Assembly (NCBI GenBank): GCA_046727855.1
Contig: JBKPDL010000012.1
Coordinates: 1 to 40,736 of the forward strand
Direction of reading: 5' to 3'
Length of the DNA stretch: 40,736 nt
Origin: DASPWV01 sp046727855
Lineage (GTDB): Bacteria; Acidobacteriota; Vicinamibacteria; Vicinamibacterales; UBA2999
Shown: positions 1 to 7,961 of the stretch, one piece after another
How positions within the stretch are numbered: position 1 is the stretch's first letter
How the letters are laid out: each line of letters begins with the position of its first letter
The notes under the pieces: model-generated
Seen by the model: only the letters and a program-made list of their open reading frames with translations
Database searches by the model: none
What the model was told of the DNA's origin: nothing
Program-made: the position numbers and the translations under genes

Positions 1-59
1 GTATCGTTCCGCCGAGCACCGAGCGCGCCAACCAGATGCGCCGCCCGGGTCAGCACTGA
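1..59 (+). CDS. Possible 3' end of an upstream gene (partial)
   Basis: From base 3 an open plus-strand frame runs in from the window edge and stops at TGA 57-59, giving the residues IVPPSTERANQMRRPGQH. It points the same way as the M23 peptidase gene that follows 74 nt later. The piece is too short to assign to a family, and an 18-codon open frame can occur by chance in GC-rich DNA. The call rests only on orientation and position. Confidence 0.3.
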   Translation, partial: IVPPSTERANQMRRPGQH

Positions 60-133
60 CGGTCAAAGTCGGGATGCGAAAGTTCAGAATTCAAACAGCA
101 CGGACGTGACGCCGTTCGATTGGTGAATTTTGC

Positions 134-1411
134 ATGATGAATCTCGACTTCAGATCGCTCTGGGTCCAGGTTGTCGCGGCGGCGCTCAGCGCCGCCGCTC
201 TCACCGCCTGCCGGGCAGCGGACGCCGAAACCAACGGCTCGGCGCTGCCGATCGCGCCGCTGCGGGCCGCCGATATTGCGATTCGTCCTGATTCGGAGAT
301 TCTCGACGCCGCCGTTCCCGCGCGGACGACGCTCGCCGCGCTGCTCGATTTCCATAACGTGCTCGAGAATGAATCGGTGGCGCTGATCGAGCGCATCGGC
401 GCACACTTCGACCTCCGCCGGTTCCGCGCGGGACAGCGCTACCGGCTCGATCGCTACTTCGACGGGCGGATACGCGAGTTCGAATACGAGATCGACGGCG
501 ACCGCCGCGTCGTTGCGCATCGCGTCGATGCTCCCGAACGCTTCGCAGCCGTCCTGGGAGGAATCCCGAAGACTCGGAGTGTGATCTCGCTCGAACGTCG
601 GATCACGAACGAAAGCCCGTCATTGATCGAAGCGCTGGATGCTGATGATGGTCTCGCGCTCGCGCTGTCGTTGGCCGACGTGTTCTCCGGAGAGGTGGAC
701 TTCAATAACGATCTTCAGCCAGGCGACGTGTTTCGCGTGGTGGTCGAACGATCCGTTCGTGATGATGGCAAATTCGGCGGCTATGGTCCCGTCCTCGCCG
801 CCGAGCTCGCCAACGATGGACGTGCCCTGCGCGCGGTGCGATTTGCGTTGCCTGATGGCAAGCCTGACTATTACGACGACCAGGGTCGCTCGCTCAAGCG
901 TTTTTTCCTGAAAACGCCGCTCAAGTTCGATCCGCGGATCACGTCCGGCTTTTCACGTGCGCGACTGCACCCAGTATTGAACTACGCCCGCGCGCACAAC
1001 GGAGTCGATTACGCCGCGCCTCCAGGCGCGCCTGTCGCCGCCGTCGCCGGTGGTGTGGTGACCTTCGCCGGATGGACGCCGGGCGGCGGCCGCACCGTCA
1101 AGATCCGCCATGCGAGCGGCTATGAAAGTGAGTATTTGCACCTCTCCTCGATCGCGGCGGGTGCACGAACCGGCGCGCGTGTCGCGCAAGGAGAGCTCGT
1201 GGGGCGCGTTGGCGCGACCGGCCTGGTCACCGGTCCGCACTTGCATTACGGCTTGAAACGAAACGGCGCGTACGTGAATCCCGTGCGAGAGCACCGCAAC
1301 ATGCCGCCGGGCGAGCCCGTTCCGGCCATCCACCTTGCGGCGTTCGGTGCGGAACGGGATCGGTTGCTGGGACTGCTGACGCGCGATCCGGCGGTTCGCA
1401 CAGTGAATTGA
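134..1411 (+). CDS. M23-family metallopeptidase, predicted lipoprotein
   Basis: A predicted envelope peptidoglycan endopeptidase of the LytM/OapA kind. The first 26 residues form a lipoprotein signal with lipobox LTAC and Cys26 as the expected acylation site. Residues about 50-265 are an OapA/LysM-like N-terminal region. The C-terminal part (about 275-390) is the peptidase M23 domain, with the zinc motif HNGVD (His288, Asp292) and the second motif HLH (His369, His371), so it looks catalytically intact. Such enzymes cleave peptide cross-links and act in growth or division. The start is the first of two adjacent ATGs (134 and 137); neither has a clear Shine-Dalgarno. The 3' end lies 3 nt from the convergent barrel gene. 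The family call is secure. The exact substrate is not visible. Confidence 0.9.
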   Translation: MMNLDFRSLWVQVVAAALSAAALTACRAADAETNGSALPIAPLRAADIAIRPDSEILDAAVPARTTLAALLDFHNVLENESVALIERIGAHFDLRRFRAGQRYRLDRYFDGRIREFEYEIDGDRRVVAHRVDAPERFAAVLGGIPKTRSVISLERRITNESPSLIEALDADDGLALALSLADVFSGEVDFNNDLQPGDVFRVVVERSVRDDGKFGGYGPVLAAELANDGRALRAVRFALPDGKPDYYDDQGRSLKRFFLKTPLKFDPRITSGFSRARLHPVLNYARAHNGVDYAAPPGAPVAAVAGGVVTFAGWTPGGGRTVKIRHASGYESEYLHLSSIAAGARTGARVAQGELVGRVGATGLVTGPHLHYGLKRNGAYVNPVREHRNMPPGEPVPAIHLAAFGAERDRLLGLLTRDPAVRTVN

Positions 1412-1414
1412 GCG

Positions 1415-1876
1415 CTATCTGAACGTATAACCGACTGTGAACTTCACGTCGGGCGAGTCCCCGACGCCCAACTTCACTTCGAACATCAGTCCGCGATTGG
1501 TTTCCAGACCACCGAGAAAGTTGAATCCCGCTTCTGTATCGGTGTCTTCGTCGAACGAGAAGATATTCAGCGCAGGTCCGCCGCCGGCATACACGTTCCA
1601 CGCGCCTTGACTTGGAAACTTGTAGATGCCTTCGAAATTCAACGCAATCAGCGTGACGTCATCGCCGAAACCGATCTCGATGTTCGGCTTGAAATGCACG
1701 CGATCGACAATGGGGCCGGTTTCGTAATGGCCGCCTATGAAACCCTGATCGGGGTCGACGGACACCCCGCCGCGCACTCCAGGCCCTTGCGCGGCCGCCG
1801 GATGCGCCAGCACAACAAAAGCGAACGAGAAAAAAACCGACAGCACTGTATTCCGGCGCTTCGTACCTCTCGTCAT
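1415..1876 (-). CDS. Small outer-membrane beta-barrel-like protein
   Basis: A 153-residue protein with a signal peptide (basic start MTRGTKRR, hydrophobic run, cleavage after AAAQ near residue 30). The mature part is about 120 residues of alternating short strands with many Gly and aromatic residues. It ends in FTVGYTFR, close to the aromatic C-terminus typical of outer-membrane barrels. The length fits a small porin or OmpA/OmpX-like barrel. A GGAGG sits 7 nt before ATG 1876, which fixes this start even though the same frame is open for another 860 nt upstream. It is divergent from DUF1015 and convergent with the M23 gene. The function is unknown, and the barrel assignment comes from sequence character rather than from a named family. 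Confidence 0.7.
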   Translation of the reverse strand: MTRGTKRRNTVLSVFFSFAFVVLAHPAAAQGPGVRGGVSVDPDQGFIGGHYETGPIVDRVHFKPNIEIGFGDDVTLIALNFEGIYKFPSQGAWNVYAGGGPALNIFSFDEDTDTEAGFNFLGGLETNRGLMFEVKLGVGDSPDVKFTVGYTFR

Positions 1877-1933
1877 TCGTAACCTCCCGCAGCGCCCGGG
1901 AGCATGGCGCATGCCAGCGTGGCGGGCGCATGA

Positions 1934-1939
1934 CATAAT
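1934..1939 (+). promoter_or_regulatory. Candidate -10 element for the serine operon
   Basis: CATAAT lies 9 nt before ATG 1949, and no Shine-Dalgarno lies between them. If used, the transcript would start at or close to the start codon. I see no good -35. Confidence 0.35.
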
Positions 1940-1948
1940 TTTCCCTTT

Positions 1949-3160
1949 ATGGCCTACGTTTTCCCTTTCGCAGCGCTGCGTCCCGCGCCGCAAGCGGCCG
2001 CGGCTGTCGCTGCGGTGCCATATGACGTCGTCAGCACGGAAGAAGCGCGCGCACTCGCGGCCGACAACCCGCTTAGTTTCCTGCACGTATCGCGTGCCGA
2101 AATCGACCTGCCGCCGGGGATCGATCCGTATTCCGATCAGGTGTACGAGCGCGCCAACGAGAATTTCCGCGATCTTCGGGCGCGCGCGCCGCTCGTGGTC
2201 GAAGAGGTTCCGAGCGTCTACGTTTACCGGCTGTACATGGCCGGCCACGTGCAGACGGGTGTTGCCGCGTGCTTCTCGATCGACGAGTACGAGGCGGGCG
2301 TGATCAAGAAGCACGAAAAAACACGCCCCGACAAAGAGGATGATCGCACCCGTCACATGCTGGCGATTGGGGCGCAAACAGGCCCTGTATTTCTCACCTA
2401 TCCGTCCGCTCCTGGGATCAACGCGGTGATCGCTGCGACCGTCAGCAGCGAGCCGTTGTTCGACTTTACGGCACCGGATGGTGTGCGGCACGTCGTGTGG
2501 AAGGTCGCAGACGAAGCCACCAACGCGGTGGTGCAGGGATTCGCCGACGTTCCGCAGTTGTATATCGCTGACGGCCATCACCGTGCGGCGAGTGCTGCGC
2601 GCACGCGCCGCGCGCTCGCCGGCCGCGGCGCTGGCGAACACGATCGTCTGCTTGCCGTCGCGTTTGCCGATAACGAGGTTCAGATTCTGCCCTACAACCG
2701 CGTCATCAAGGAGCTGAACGGATTGTCGGCGGAGCAATTCCTCGAGGCCGTCAGATCACGCGCGATCGTGAGCGCCAACGGCCCGGCGATACCGGCGCGA
2801 AAGGGACAAGTGGGAATGTATCTGCGCGGTCGCTGGCACATGATCGACTTTGCGACGGCAAATCACTCCGATCCGGCTGCGGCTTTGGACGTGAGCCGGC
2901 TGCAAGACGCGGTACTCCAGCCGATCGTGGGCATCGAGGACGTGCGCACGGACAAGCGCATCGATTTTGTCGACGGCCTTCGCGGCGTTGAGGAGCTGGA
3001 GCGGCTGGTGGATTCCGGCCAATTTGCGGCCGCTTTTGCGATGTATCCGGTCACGATCGCCGAGCTCATGAGAATCGCCGATGCGGGCGGCATCATGCCG
3101 CCGAAGTCCACGTGGTTCGAGCCCAAGCTTCGCGATGGCCTGCTGTCGCACCTGTTATGA
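1949..3160 (+). CDS. DUF1015 family protein
   Basis: A 403-residue member of the DUF1015 (COG4198) family, as shown by the N-terminal FPFAALRP, the VPYDVVSTEEAR stretch and the family's central DGHHR motif (His210, His211). No biochemical role is established for the family that I can name. The context is strong: its stop overlaps the serA start by 4 nt (ATGA at 3157-3160), and serC follows 10 nt after serA. The serine pathway's phosphatase gene serB is not in the window. A role in serine or phosphoserine metabolism is therefore a reasonable inference, not a demonstrated fact. The ATG at 1949 has no Shine-Dalgarno but a -10-like CATAAT just upstream. Confidence 0.85.
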   Translation: MAYVFPFAALRPAPQAAAAVAAVPYDVVSTEEARALAADNPLSFLHVSRAEIDLPPGIDPYSDQVYERANENFRDLRARAPLVVEEVPSVYVYRLYMAGHVQTGVAACFSIDEYEAGVIKKHEKTRPDKEDDRTRHMLAIGAQTGPVFLTYPSAPGINAVIAATVSSEPLFDFTAPDGVRHVVWKVADEATNAVVQGFADVPQLYIADGHHRAASAARTRRALAGRGAGEHDRLLAVAFADNEVQILPYNRVIKELNGLSAEQFLEAVRSRAIVSANGPAIPARKGQVGMYLRGRWHMIDFATANHSDPAAALDVSRLQDAVLQPIVGIEDVRTDKRIDFVDGLRGVEELERLVDSGQFAAAFAMYPVTIAELMRIADAGGIMPPKSTWFEPKLRDGLLSHLL

Positions 3161-4380
3161 AGGTTCTGGTCGCCGACAAGTTCGAACAGAGTGGAATCGA
3201 CGGGCTCACAGCGTCGGGTTGCGACGTGATCTACGAGCCGGATTTGACAGACGATGCGCTCGCGCGGGCGATTGCGTCGAGCGGCGCGCAGGTGCTCGTC
3301 GTGCGCAGCACCCAGGTGACCGCGCCGATGCTCGACGCCGGAAAGCTCTCGCTGATCGTGCGCGCCGGCGCTGGCGTCAACACGATCGATGTGACGGCAG
3401 CATCGAGGCGCGGCATCTATGTTGCGAATTGTCCGGGCAAAAATGCCGTCGCGGTCGCTGAGCTGGCCTTCGCCCTCTTGCTCGCGATCGATCGCCGCGT
3501 GCCCGAAAACGTCATGGAACTGCGCGCCGGCAAATGGAACAAAAAGGAATTCTCGAAAGCGCAGGGCCTCTATGGGCGAACCCTTGGACTCCTGGGATTT
3601 GGCAGCATCGGGCAGGAAGTGGCGCGCCGTGCGCGCGCGTTCGGTATGCCGGTTGTGGTGTGGAGCCGGCGATTCACGCAGGATCCCGCTGCCCGCGCGC
3701 GTGTCGCCGAGGAGTTCGGCGTGGCCATCGTCGATCAACCGCACGAGGCTGTCTCGCGTTCGGATATCGTCAGCGTGCACCTGGCGCTGACCACAGACAC
3801 GCGCGGGTTTGTCAACGCCGAGTTGCTGCGCCACGTGCGTCCGGGATCGGTGATCATCAACACGGCGCGGGCCGAGATGATGGATTACGTCGCGCTGGCG
3901 GAGGTGGTGCGCAACAAGGGGGTGCGCGTCGGGTTGGATGTCTTCGCCGATGAACCATCGACTGCGACCGGCACGATCGCCGATCCGATTCTCGGACTTC
4001 CCGGTGTCTACGGCACGCATCACATCGGCGCGTCGACCGATCAAGCACAGGAGGCAATCGCCGCTGAGGCGGTCCGGATCGTTCGCACCTTCATGCAAAC
4101 GGGGCGAGTGCCCAACGTAGTAAACCTGGCGAAACGATCACCCGCGACGCATATGCTGGTTGTGCGCCACCGCGACAAGCCGGGGGTGCTTGCGCATGTG
4201 TTTCAACTGCTGCGGGATGCCGGATTGAACGTGCAGGAAACCGAGAACATTATTTTCGAGGGGGCCGAAGCCGCCGTGGCCCGGATCAATCTCGATCGTC
4301 AGCCGCCTGGCGCCACGGTCGACAATATCCGAGCGGGACACGCAGACGTCCTCGACATTCAGCTTGTCCAGCTAGCGTGA
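3157..4380 (+). CDS. serA: D-3-phosphoglycerate dehydrogenase with C-terminal ACT domain
   Basis: Catalyses the first step of serine synthesis, NAD-dependent oxidation of 3-phosphoglycerate to 3-phosphohydroxypyruvate. The protein has 407 residues. The NAD-binding loop reads GLLGFGSIGQEV. The catalytic triad of the D-2-hydroxyacid dehydrogenase family is present as Arg238 (NTAR), Glu266 (DVFADEP) and His289 (THHIGAST). Residues about 330-407 form an ACT domain, the usual site of serine feedback. The length fits the ACT-only form and leaves no room for the extra ASB domain of the long form. The start chosen is ATG 3157, overlapping the DUF1015 stop, because the conserved N-terminus MKVLVADKF begins there. 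The usual RG of the catalytic loop is RA here. Very likely functional. Confidence 0.95.
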   Translation: MKVLVADKFEQSGIDGLTASGCDVIYEPDLTDDALARAIASSGAQVLVVRSTQVTAPMLDAGKLSLIVRAGAGVNTIDVTAASRRGIYVANCPGKNAVAVAELAFALLLAIDRRVPENVMELRAGKWNKKEFSKAQGLYGRTLGLLGFGSIGQEVARRARAFGMPVVVWSRRFTQDPAARARVAEEFGVAIVDQPHEAVSRSDIVSVHLALTTDTRGFVNAELLRHVRPGSVIINTARAEMMDYVALAEVVRNKGVRVGLDVFADEPSTATGTIADPILGLPGVYGTHHIGASTDQAQEAIAAEAVRIVRTFMQTGRVPNVVNLAKRSPATHMLVVRHRDKPGVLAHVFQLLRDAGLNVQETENIIFEGAEAAVARINLDRQPPGATVDNIRAGHADVLDIQLVQLA

Positions 4381-4390
4381 GGCCATCATC

Positions 4391-5485
4391 ATGACGACGA
4401 CAGTTCACCGTATCTACAACTTCTCCGCCGGACCTGCGGTGCTTCCTGTTTCCGTGCTCGAAGAGGCGCAGCGCGATCTGGTGTCACTCCCGGGCGTCGG
4501 CATGTCCGTGCTCGAGATTAGCCATCGCTCGAAAACCTTCGAAGACATCCTCACCCGGACAGAGGCGGATCTGCGCACGCTGGGAAAGATTCCGCCGACT
4601 CACAAACTGCTGTTCCTACAAGGTGGCGCGTCGCTGCAGTTCTCGATGGTGCCGATGAACCTGCTGACGCCGGGCGCGACCGCCGATTACATCATCACCG
4701 GCATGTGGTCGCAGAAGGCGCTCAAGGAAGCACAGCGCGTCGGCGCCATTCACGTGGCGGGATCGACCGAAAGCGAGAGCTTCGCACGCATTCCACGACA
4801 GAGCGAACTGCAGCTCACGCCCGCGGCCGCATACGTTCACTTCACGTCGAACAACACGATTTTCGGAACGCAGTGGAGATCGGAACCGCAGGTCGGCGAG
4901 GTGCCGCTCGTCTGCGATGCGTCCTCCGACATATTCAGCCGGCCGATCGACATCACTCGCTATGGCCTGATTTACGCCGGCGCGCAGAAGAACCTGGGCC
5001 CGTCGGGAGTGACGCTCGTGATCGTGCGCGAGGATCTGCTCGCGCGCTCGTCGAAGTCGCTCCCCAGCATGTTGAATTACGCGGTGCAGGCGGAAAACGG
5101 CTCCATGTACAACACGCCGCCGTGCTTCGGCATTTACCTCATGGGTCTGGTCGCAAAGTGGGCGCTCGCGCAAGGCGGCCTTACCACCATTGCCGCGGTC
5201 AACGAGCGCAAGGCCGCACACCTGTACGCGGAAATCGATCGTACCGGCTTCTATCGCGGCACCGCGCAAAAAGACGGCCGCTCGCTCATGAACGTCACGT
5301 TCCGGCTGCCGAACGAGGAGTTGGAAAAGCGCTTCGTGAAGGAATCAACGGCCGCCGGCTTCGATGGGTTGAAGGGGCATCGATCGGTTGGCGGCATGCG
5401 CGCTTCGATCTACAACGCATTTCCCGAGGAAGGGGTCGACGCGCTCGTCGCCTTCATGAAGGAGTTCGAGAGAAAGAACGGATAG
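4391..5485 (+). CDS. serC: Phosphoserine aminotransferase
   Basis: Second enzyme of the phosphorylated serine pathway: a PLP-dependent transfer of the amino group from glutamate to 3-phosphohydroxypyruvate. The 364-residue length is normal. The N-terminus NFSAGPAVLP and the stretch GMSVLEISHRSKTF are diagnostic. The Schiff-base lysine is Lys200 in AGAQKNLGPSG. The C-terminal part has the family's GLKGHRSVGGMRASIYNA. ATG 4391 is preceded by GAGG 8 nt upstream and lies 10 nt after serA, so it is the last gene of the DUF1015-serA-serC operon. Its TAG stop (5483-5485) supplies the first AG of the heptamer repeat that follows. Confidence 0.97.
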   Translation: MTTTVHRIYNFSAGPAVLPVSVLEEAQRDLVSLPGVGMSVLEISHRSKTFEDILTRTEADLRTLGKIPPTHKLLFLQGGASLQFSMVPMNLLTPGATADYIITGMWSQKALKEAQRVGAIHVAGSTESESFARIPRQSELQLTPAAAYVHFTSNNTIFGTQWRSEPQVGEVPLVCDASSDIFSRPIDITRYGLIYAGAQKNLGPSGVTLVIVREDLLARSSKSLPSMLNYAVQAENGSMYNTPPCFGIYLMGLVAKWALAQGGLTTIAAVNERKAAHLYAEIDRTGFYRGTAQKDGRSLMNVTFRLPNEELEKRFVKESTAAGFDGLKGHRSVGGMRASIYNAFPEEGVDALVAFMKEFERKNG

Positions 5486-5649
5486 TTCAAAGTTCAAAGT
5501 TCAAAGTTCAAAGTTCAAAGTTCAAAGTTCAAAGTTCAAAGTTCAAAGTTCAAGGTGAGTTACAAGTGAAGTTGAAGAGTTCGAATCCTCAACTTCCAAG
5601 TTTGCAACTTGCCAACTCACTTTGAACTTTGAACTTCGAACTTGTAACT
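5484..5649. repeat. AGTTCAA heptamer array with inverted decayed copies
   Basis: Ten perfect head-to-tail copies of AGTTCAA fill 5484-5553. After about 68 nt of related AAGTT/AACTT sequence, four copies of the complement (TTGAACT, the last two with changes) fill 5622-5649. The transcript of either strand could form a long hairpin, so the element may end transcription from both sides. It occupies the entire gap between serC and the convergent pcnB. In both genes the AG of the TAG stop codon is the first two bases of a repeat unit. Confidence 0.9.
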
Positions 5650-7069
5650 ACTCGTGCTCTGTTTGCCGCATGCGTCCGCGTCTGCGTCGACGACGGCGCC
5701 GGCGGCGAGGCGCGTCGCCCGGTGCGGCCATCCCGGCCTCGCTGGAGCGCTCGTGTGACCTGAGCGGACCACTCGCCTCGATGAATCCACGCCAGTGCTC
5801 GAGCGCCTCCGGGGCACGGCCGTGGATTTCGAGCCAGACCATGGCTTCGTGAAAAGGGCTGCGCTGCATTAGCGCGCGCTTCGCACGCGGCGACGAGTCG
5901 AGGTCCATCAAACGCCGCTGCACGGACAGAATCTGGCGCAGCCGCTCCGTATCGCGCCGCGCCACCGGCAGCAAACCGATGCGCAGCGGCGGCTCCTTCA
6001 CCGGCCGGCGGTCTCGGCGTCGCAAATGCCGCGCCTCCGGCGCGCCTCCGTGTCTCGTCTCGACATCCTCCGTTTCTGTCGCCTCCGACATGCGCCGCCG
6101 CGGCATCAAGCCAAGCGGCACGAGGAGCGTTCCCAGCAGCACGGCGTTGGTGAGTCCTTCCGGGACTGTTTCGAACCGGCGTCGAAACCGATCGAGGTCG
6201 GCGAGCGCCTGCCACATCGCATCCTCGCTCGCGCTGTGATGCAGTTCCGGGGTGATCGGCTCGAGCAGCCCATGCTCCGCGAGCAGCCGCAACGTTTGTT
6301 CCGCCGCACCCGATCGCAGAACCTTGTAGTACTCCTCGATCAATCGCGCGGGTGATGCCGTGGCGATGAGATGTCGATGCGCGCGAATGCCCTCGATCAC
6401 CGGCCGGTCCAGTCGGAAACCAAGGCGCGCGGCGAACGCGACCGCGCGAAACATGCGCACCGGGTCCTCCTGGAACCGTTGCGAGGGATCGCCGATCGAC
6501 CGGATGACACCTTCCCGCAGATCCTCGAGGCCGCCGACGTAATCGATGATCGAAAACGTGGCGATGTCGTAAAACAGCGCGTTGATGGTGAAGTCGCGCC
6601 GGAACGCGTCTTCTTCGGGCGTCCCGAAGGTGTTGTCGTGGCGAATCGCCAGGTCCGGAGCGGTGGTCCCTTCGGGGGGCTCGCTCGGCTCGTTTTCGGT
6701 GCCTGGCGGCACGCCGCGCCGAAACGTGGCGACCTCGATGGTTTTGTTGCCGAATCTCACGTGTGCGAGGCGAAAGCGGCGGCCGATAATCCAGCAGTTC
6801 CGGAACAGCTTCTTGATCTGGTAAGGGTGCGCGTCGGTGCCGACGTCGAAGTCCTTCGGCTGGCGGCCGAGCAGCAGGTCGCGAACGCTGCCACCCACCA
6901 GGTAAGCGGCGTAATTGAACTGTTGCAGGCGGTACAGAACTTTCAGCGCATCGCGATCGATGTTGCGGCGGGATATCGGGTGCGCCGCGCGCGGCACGAT
7001 CGCGGGCCGGCCTTCGCGCGATCCGGAGCTCGGGGGCCCATCTTGTGCGAGCGAAGGCGGCGCATGCAT
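5648..7069 (-). CDS. pcnB: Poly(A) polymerase, PcnB type
   Basis: Adds 3' poly(A) tails to RNA and promotes decay. The nucleotidyltransferase signature is present: YLVGGSVRDLLLG followed by the catalytic DFDV. The stretches RRFRLAHVRFG, IEVATFRRG, DAFRRDFTINALFYD and FQEDPVRMFRAVAFAARLGF match PcnB better than CCA-adding enzymes. The C-terminal RNA-binding domain is followed by a tail with ten consecutive arginines in mixed codons, likely an RNA contact. Two starts are possible: ATG 7081 and ATG 7069. I chose 7069 because a TACAAT (7080-7085, minus strand) overlaps the first ATG and would act as its -10. The gene diverges from the TPR-like gene at 7107. The product is about 473 residues. Confidence 0.9.
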   Translation of the reverse strand: MHAPPSLAQDGPPSSGSREGRPAIVPRAAHPISRRNIDRDALKVLYRLQQFNYAAYLVGGSVRDLLLGRQPKDFDVGTDAHPYQIKKLFRNCWIIGRRFRLAHVRFGNKTIEVATFRRGVPPGTENEPSEPPEGTTAPDLAIRHDNTFGTPEEDAFRRDFTINALFYDIATFSIIDYVGGLEDLREGVIRSIGDPSQRFQEDPVRMFRAVAFAARLGFRLDRPVIEGIRAHRHLIATASPARLIEEYYKVLRSGAAEQTLRLLAEHGLLEPITPELHHSASEDAMWQALADLDRFRRRFETVPEGLTNAVLLGTLLVPLGLMPRRRMSEATETEDVETRHGGAPEARHLRRRDRRPVKEPPLRIGLLPVARRDTERLRQILSVQRRLMDLDSSPRAKRALMQRSPFHEAMVWLEIHGRAPEALEHWRGFIEASGPLRSHERSSEAGMAAPGDAPRRRRRRRRRRGRMRQTEHE

Positions 7070-7079
7070 CCGGGAGGTC

Positions 7080-7085
7080 ATTGTA
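7080..7085 (-). promoter_or_regulatory. Candidate -10 element for pcnB
   Basis: TACAAT on the minus strand, ending 10 nt before ATG 7069 and overlapping ATG 7081. If it is the true -10, translation must begin at 7069 or later. Confidence 0.35.
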
Positions 7086-7093
7086 GCGCGTGC

Positions 7094-7099
7094 TAGGAT
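7094..7099 (+). promoter_or_regulatory. Candidate -10 element, gene 7107
   Basis: TAGGAT lies 7 nt before ATG 7107 with no ribosome binding site between, which suggests a leaderless transcript. Confidence 0.35.
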
Positions 7100-7106
7100 C
7101 GGTTGG

Positions 7107-7913
7107 ATGTCGCGTGCGACGAACAGCGTGCTGATCGCGGCGCTTATGCTGGCGGTTCCGGCCAATGCCGGCGCGCAACGAGCGGAGCTCGCCAAGGCTC
7201 GTGCGCTCTACAACGAGCGGCAGTTTGCCGGCGCGATTGAGTCGGCGACCGCTGCGCAATCGGATCCCGACACGGCCGATGCGGCGGCCATTGTTGTGGC
7301 GCGTGCTCATCTCGAGCGATATCGCGAACAGGCCGATCCTTCCGACCTGAGTGCGGCGCGCGAAGCGCTCACCGCGGTGGGTGCGGCCGCGCTCAACCCG
7401 CGGGATCGGGTGGAATTTCTCCTCGCCCTCGGCGAATCGATGTTTCTCGAAGACGATTTCGGCGCGGCGGCCGAGGTGTTCGAGAGCGGCCTGGAGAGCG
7501 CGCGCGAAGATCCCGAACTCCACGACGCGATGCTCGACTGGTGGGCGAGCGCAATTGAGCGGCTCGCAGCCACTTTGAGCAAGGACGCACGGCACGAGGC
7601 GTTCGAACGCATCAGGGATCGGATGAGCGCTGAGCTCGCCCGCAATCCCGGTTCCGCCACGGCTAGCTACTGGTCAGTGGTGGCGTTGCGCGGTGGTGGC
7701 AACGCGATTCGCGCGTGGGATGCGGCCGTGGCCGGGTGGGCACGCTCGCGGCTTATGGGCGATCGATCTGCCGCTTTTCGCTCGGACATCAACCGCCTGA
7801 TTCTCGACGGCATCATTCCGGATCGCGTGCGCACGGTCGCGCAGGATCAACGGGCGGCGGCGGAGGCACAGCTCAAGGCGGAATGGGAGTTGGCGAAGGA
7901 AAAGTGGAAGTGA
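7107..7913 (+). CDS. Exported TPR-like protein, unknown function
   Basis: A 268-residue protein with a Sec signal peptide (MSRATNSVLIAALMLAVP, cleavage near AGAQ at residue 24). The mature part is helical and Ala/Glu/Arg-rich, with TPR-like units such as ARALYNERQFAGAIESATAA and, around residues 115-145, FLEDDFGAAAEVFESGLESA. This suggests a periplasmic scaffold of helical repeats. The C-terminus is a charged helix rich in Ala, Glu and Lys. The frame is open further upstream, but ATG 7107 is where the signal peptide begins. It is divergent from pcnB (promoters share 25-38 nt) and convergent with polA. I do not recognise a named family. Confidence 0.75.
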   Translation: MSRATNSVLIAALMLAVPANAGAQRAELAKARALYNERQFAGAIESATAAQSDPDTADAAAIVVARAHLERYREQADPSDLSAAREALTAVGAAALNPRDRVEFLLALGESMFLEDDFGAAAEVFESGLESAREDPELHDAMLDWWASAIERLAATLSKDARHEAFERIRDRMSAELARNPGSATASYWSVVALRGGGNAIRAWDAAVAGWARSRLMGDRSAAFRSDINRLILDGIIPDRVRTVAQDQRAAAEAQLKAEWELAKEKWK

Positions 7914-7961
7914 CGCGAGAGATTTGGGATTGTTGATTGGCGATGGCTCAAATCCGCAAGC
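7914..7961. other. Convergent gap with heptamer-like seed
   Basis: This 48-nt gap between the TPR-like gene and polA holds GATTTGGGATTGTTGATTGG and then CAAATCC, the same type of GATTTGG heptamer (with an inverted partner) found at 26697-26839. It may be a decayed or founding copy. Confidence 0.4.

Noticed and set aside
1415..2737. A 440-codon open frame on the minus strand
   Set aside because: Only its last 153 codons are a gene (signal peptide and ribosome site at 1876). The rest is antisense to DUF1015, and the composition is arginine-rich as expected from a shadow frame.
5484..5553. The AGTTCAA array as a CRISPR
   Set aside because: Units are 7 bp and contiguous, with no spacers and no cas genes.
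5589..7595. A 668-codon minus-strand open frame over pcnB
   Set aside because: It is antisense to or out of frame with pcnB, whose motifs are all in the other frame.
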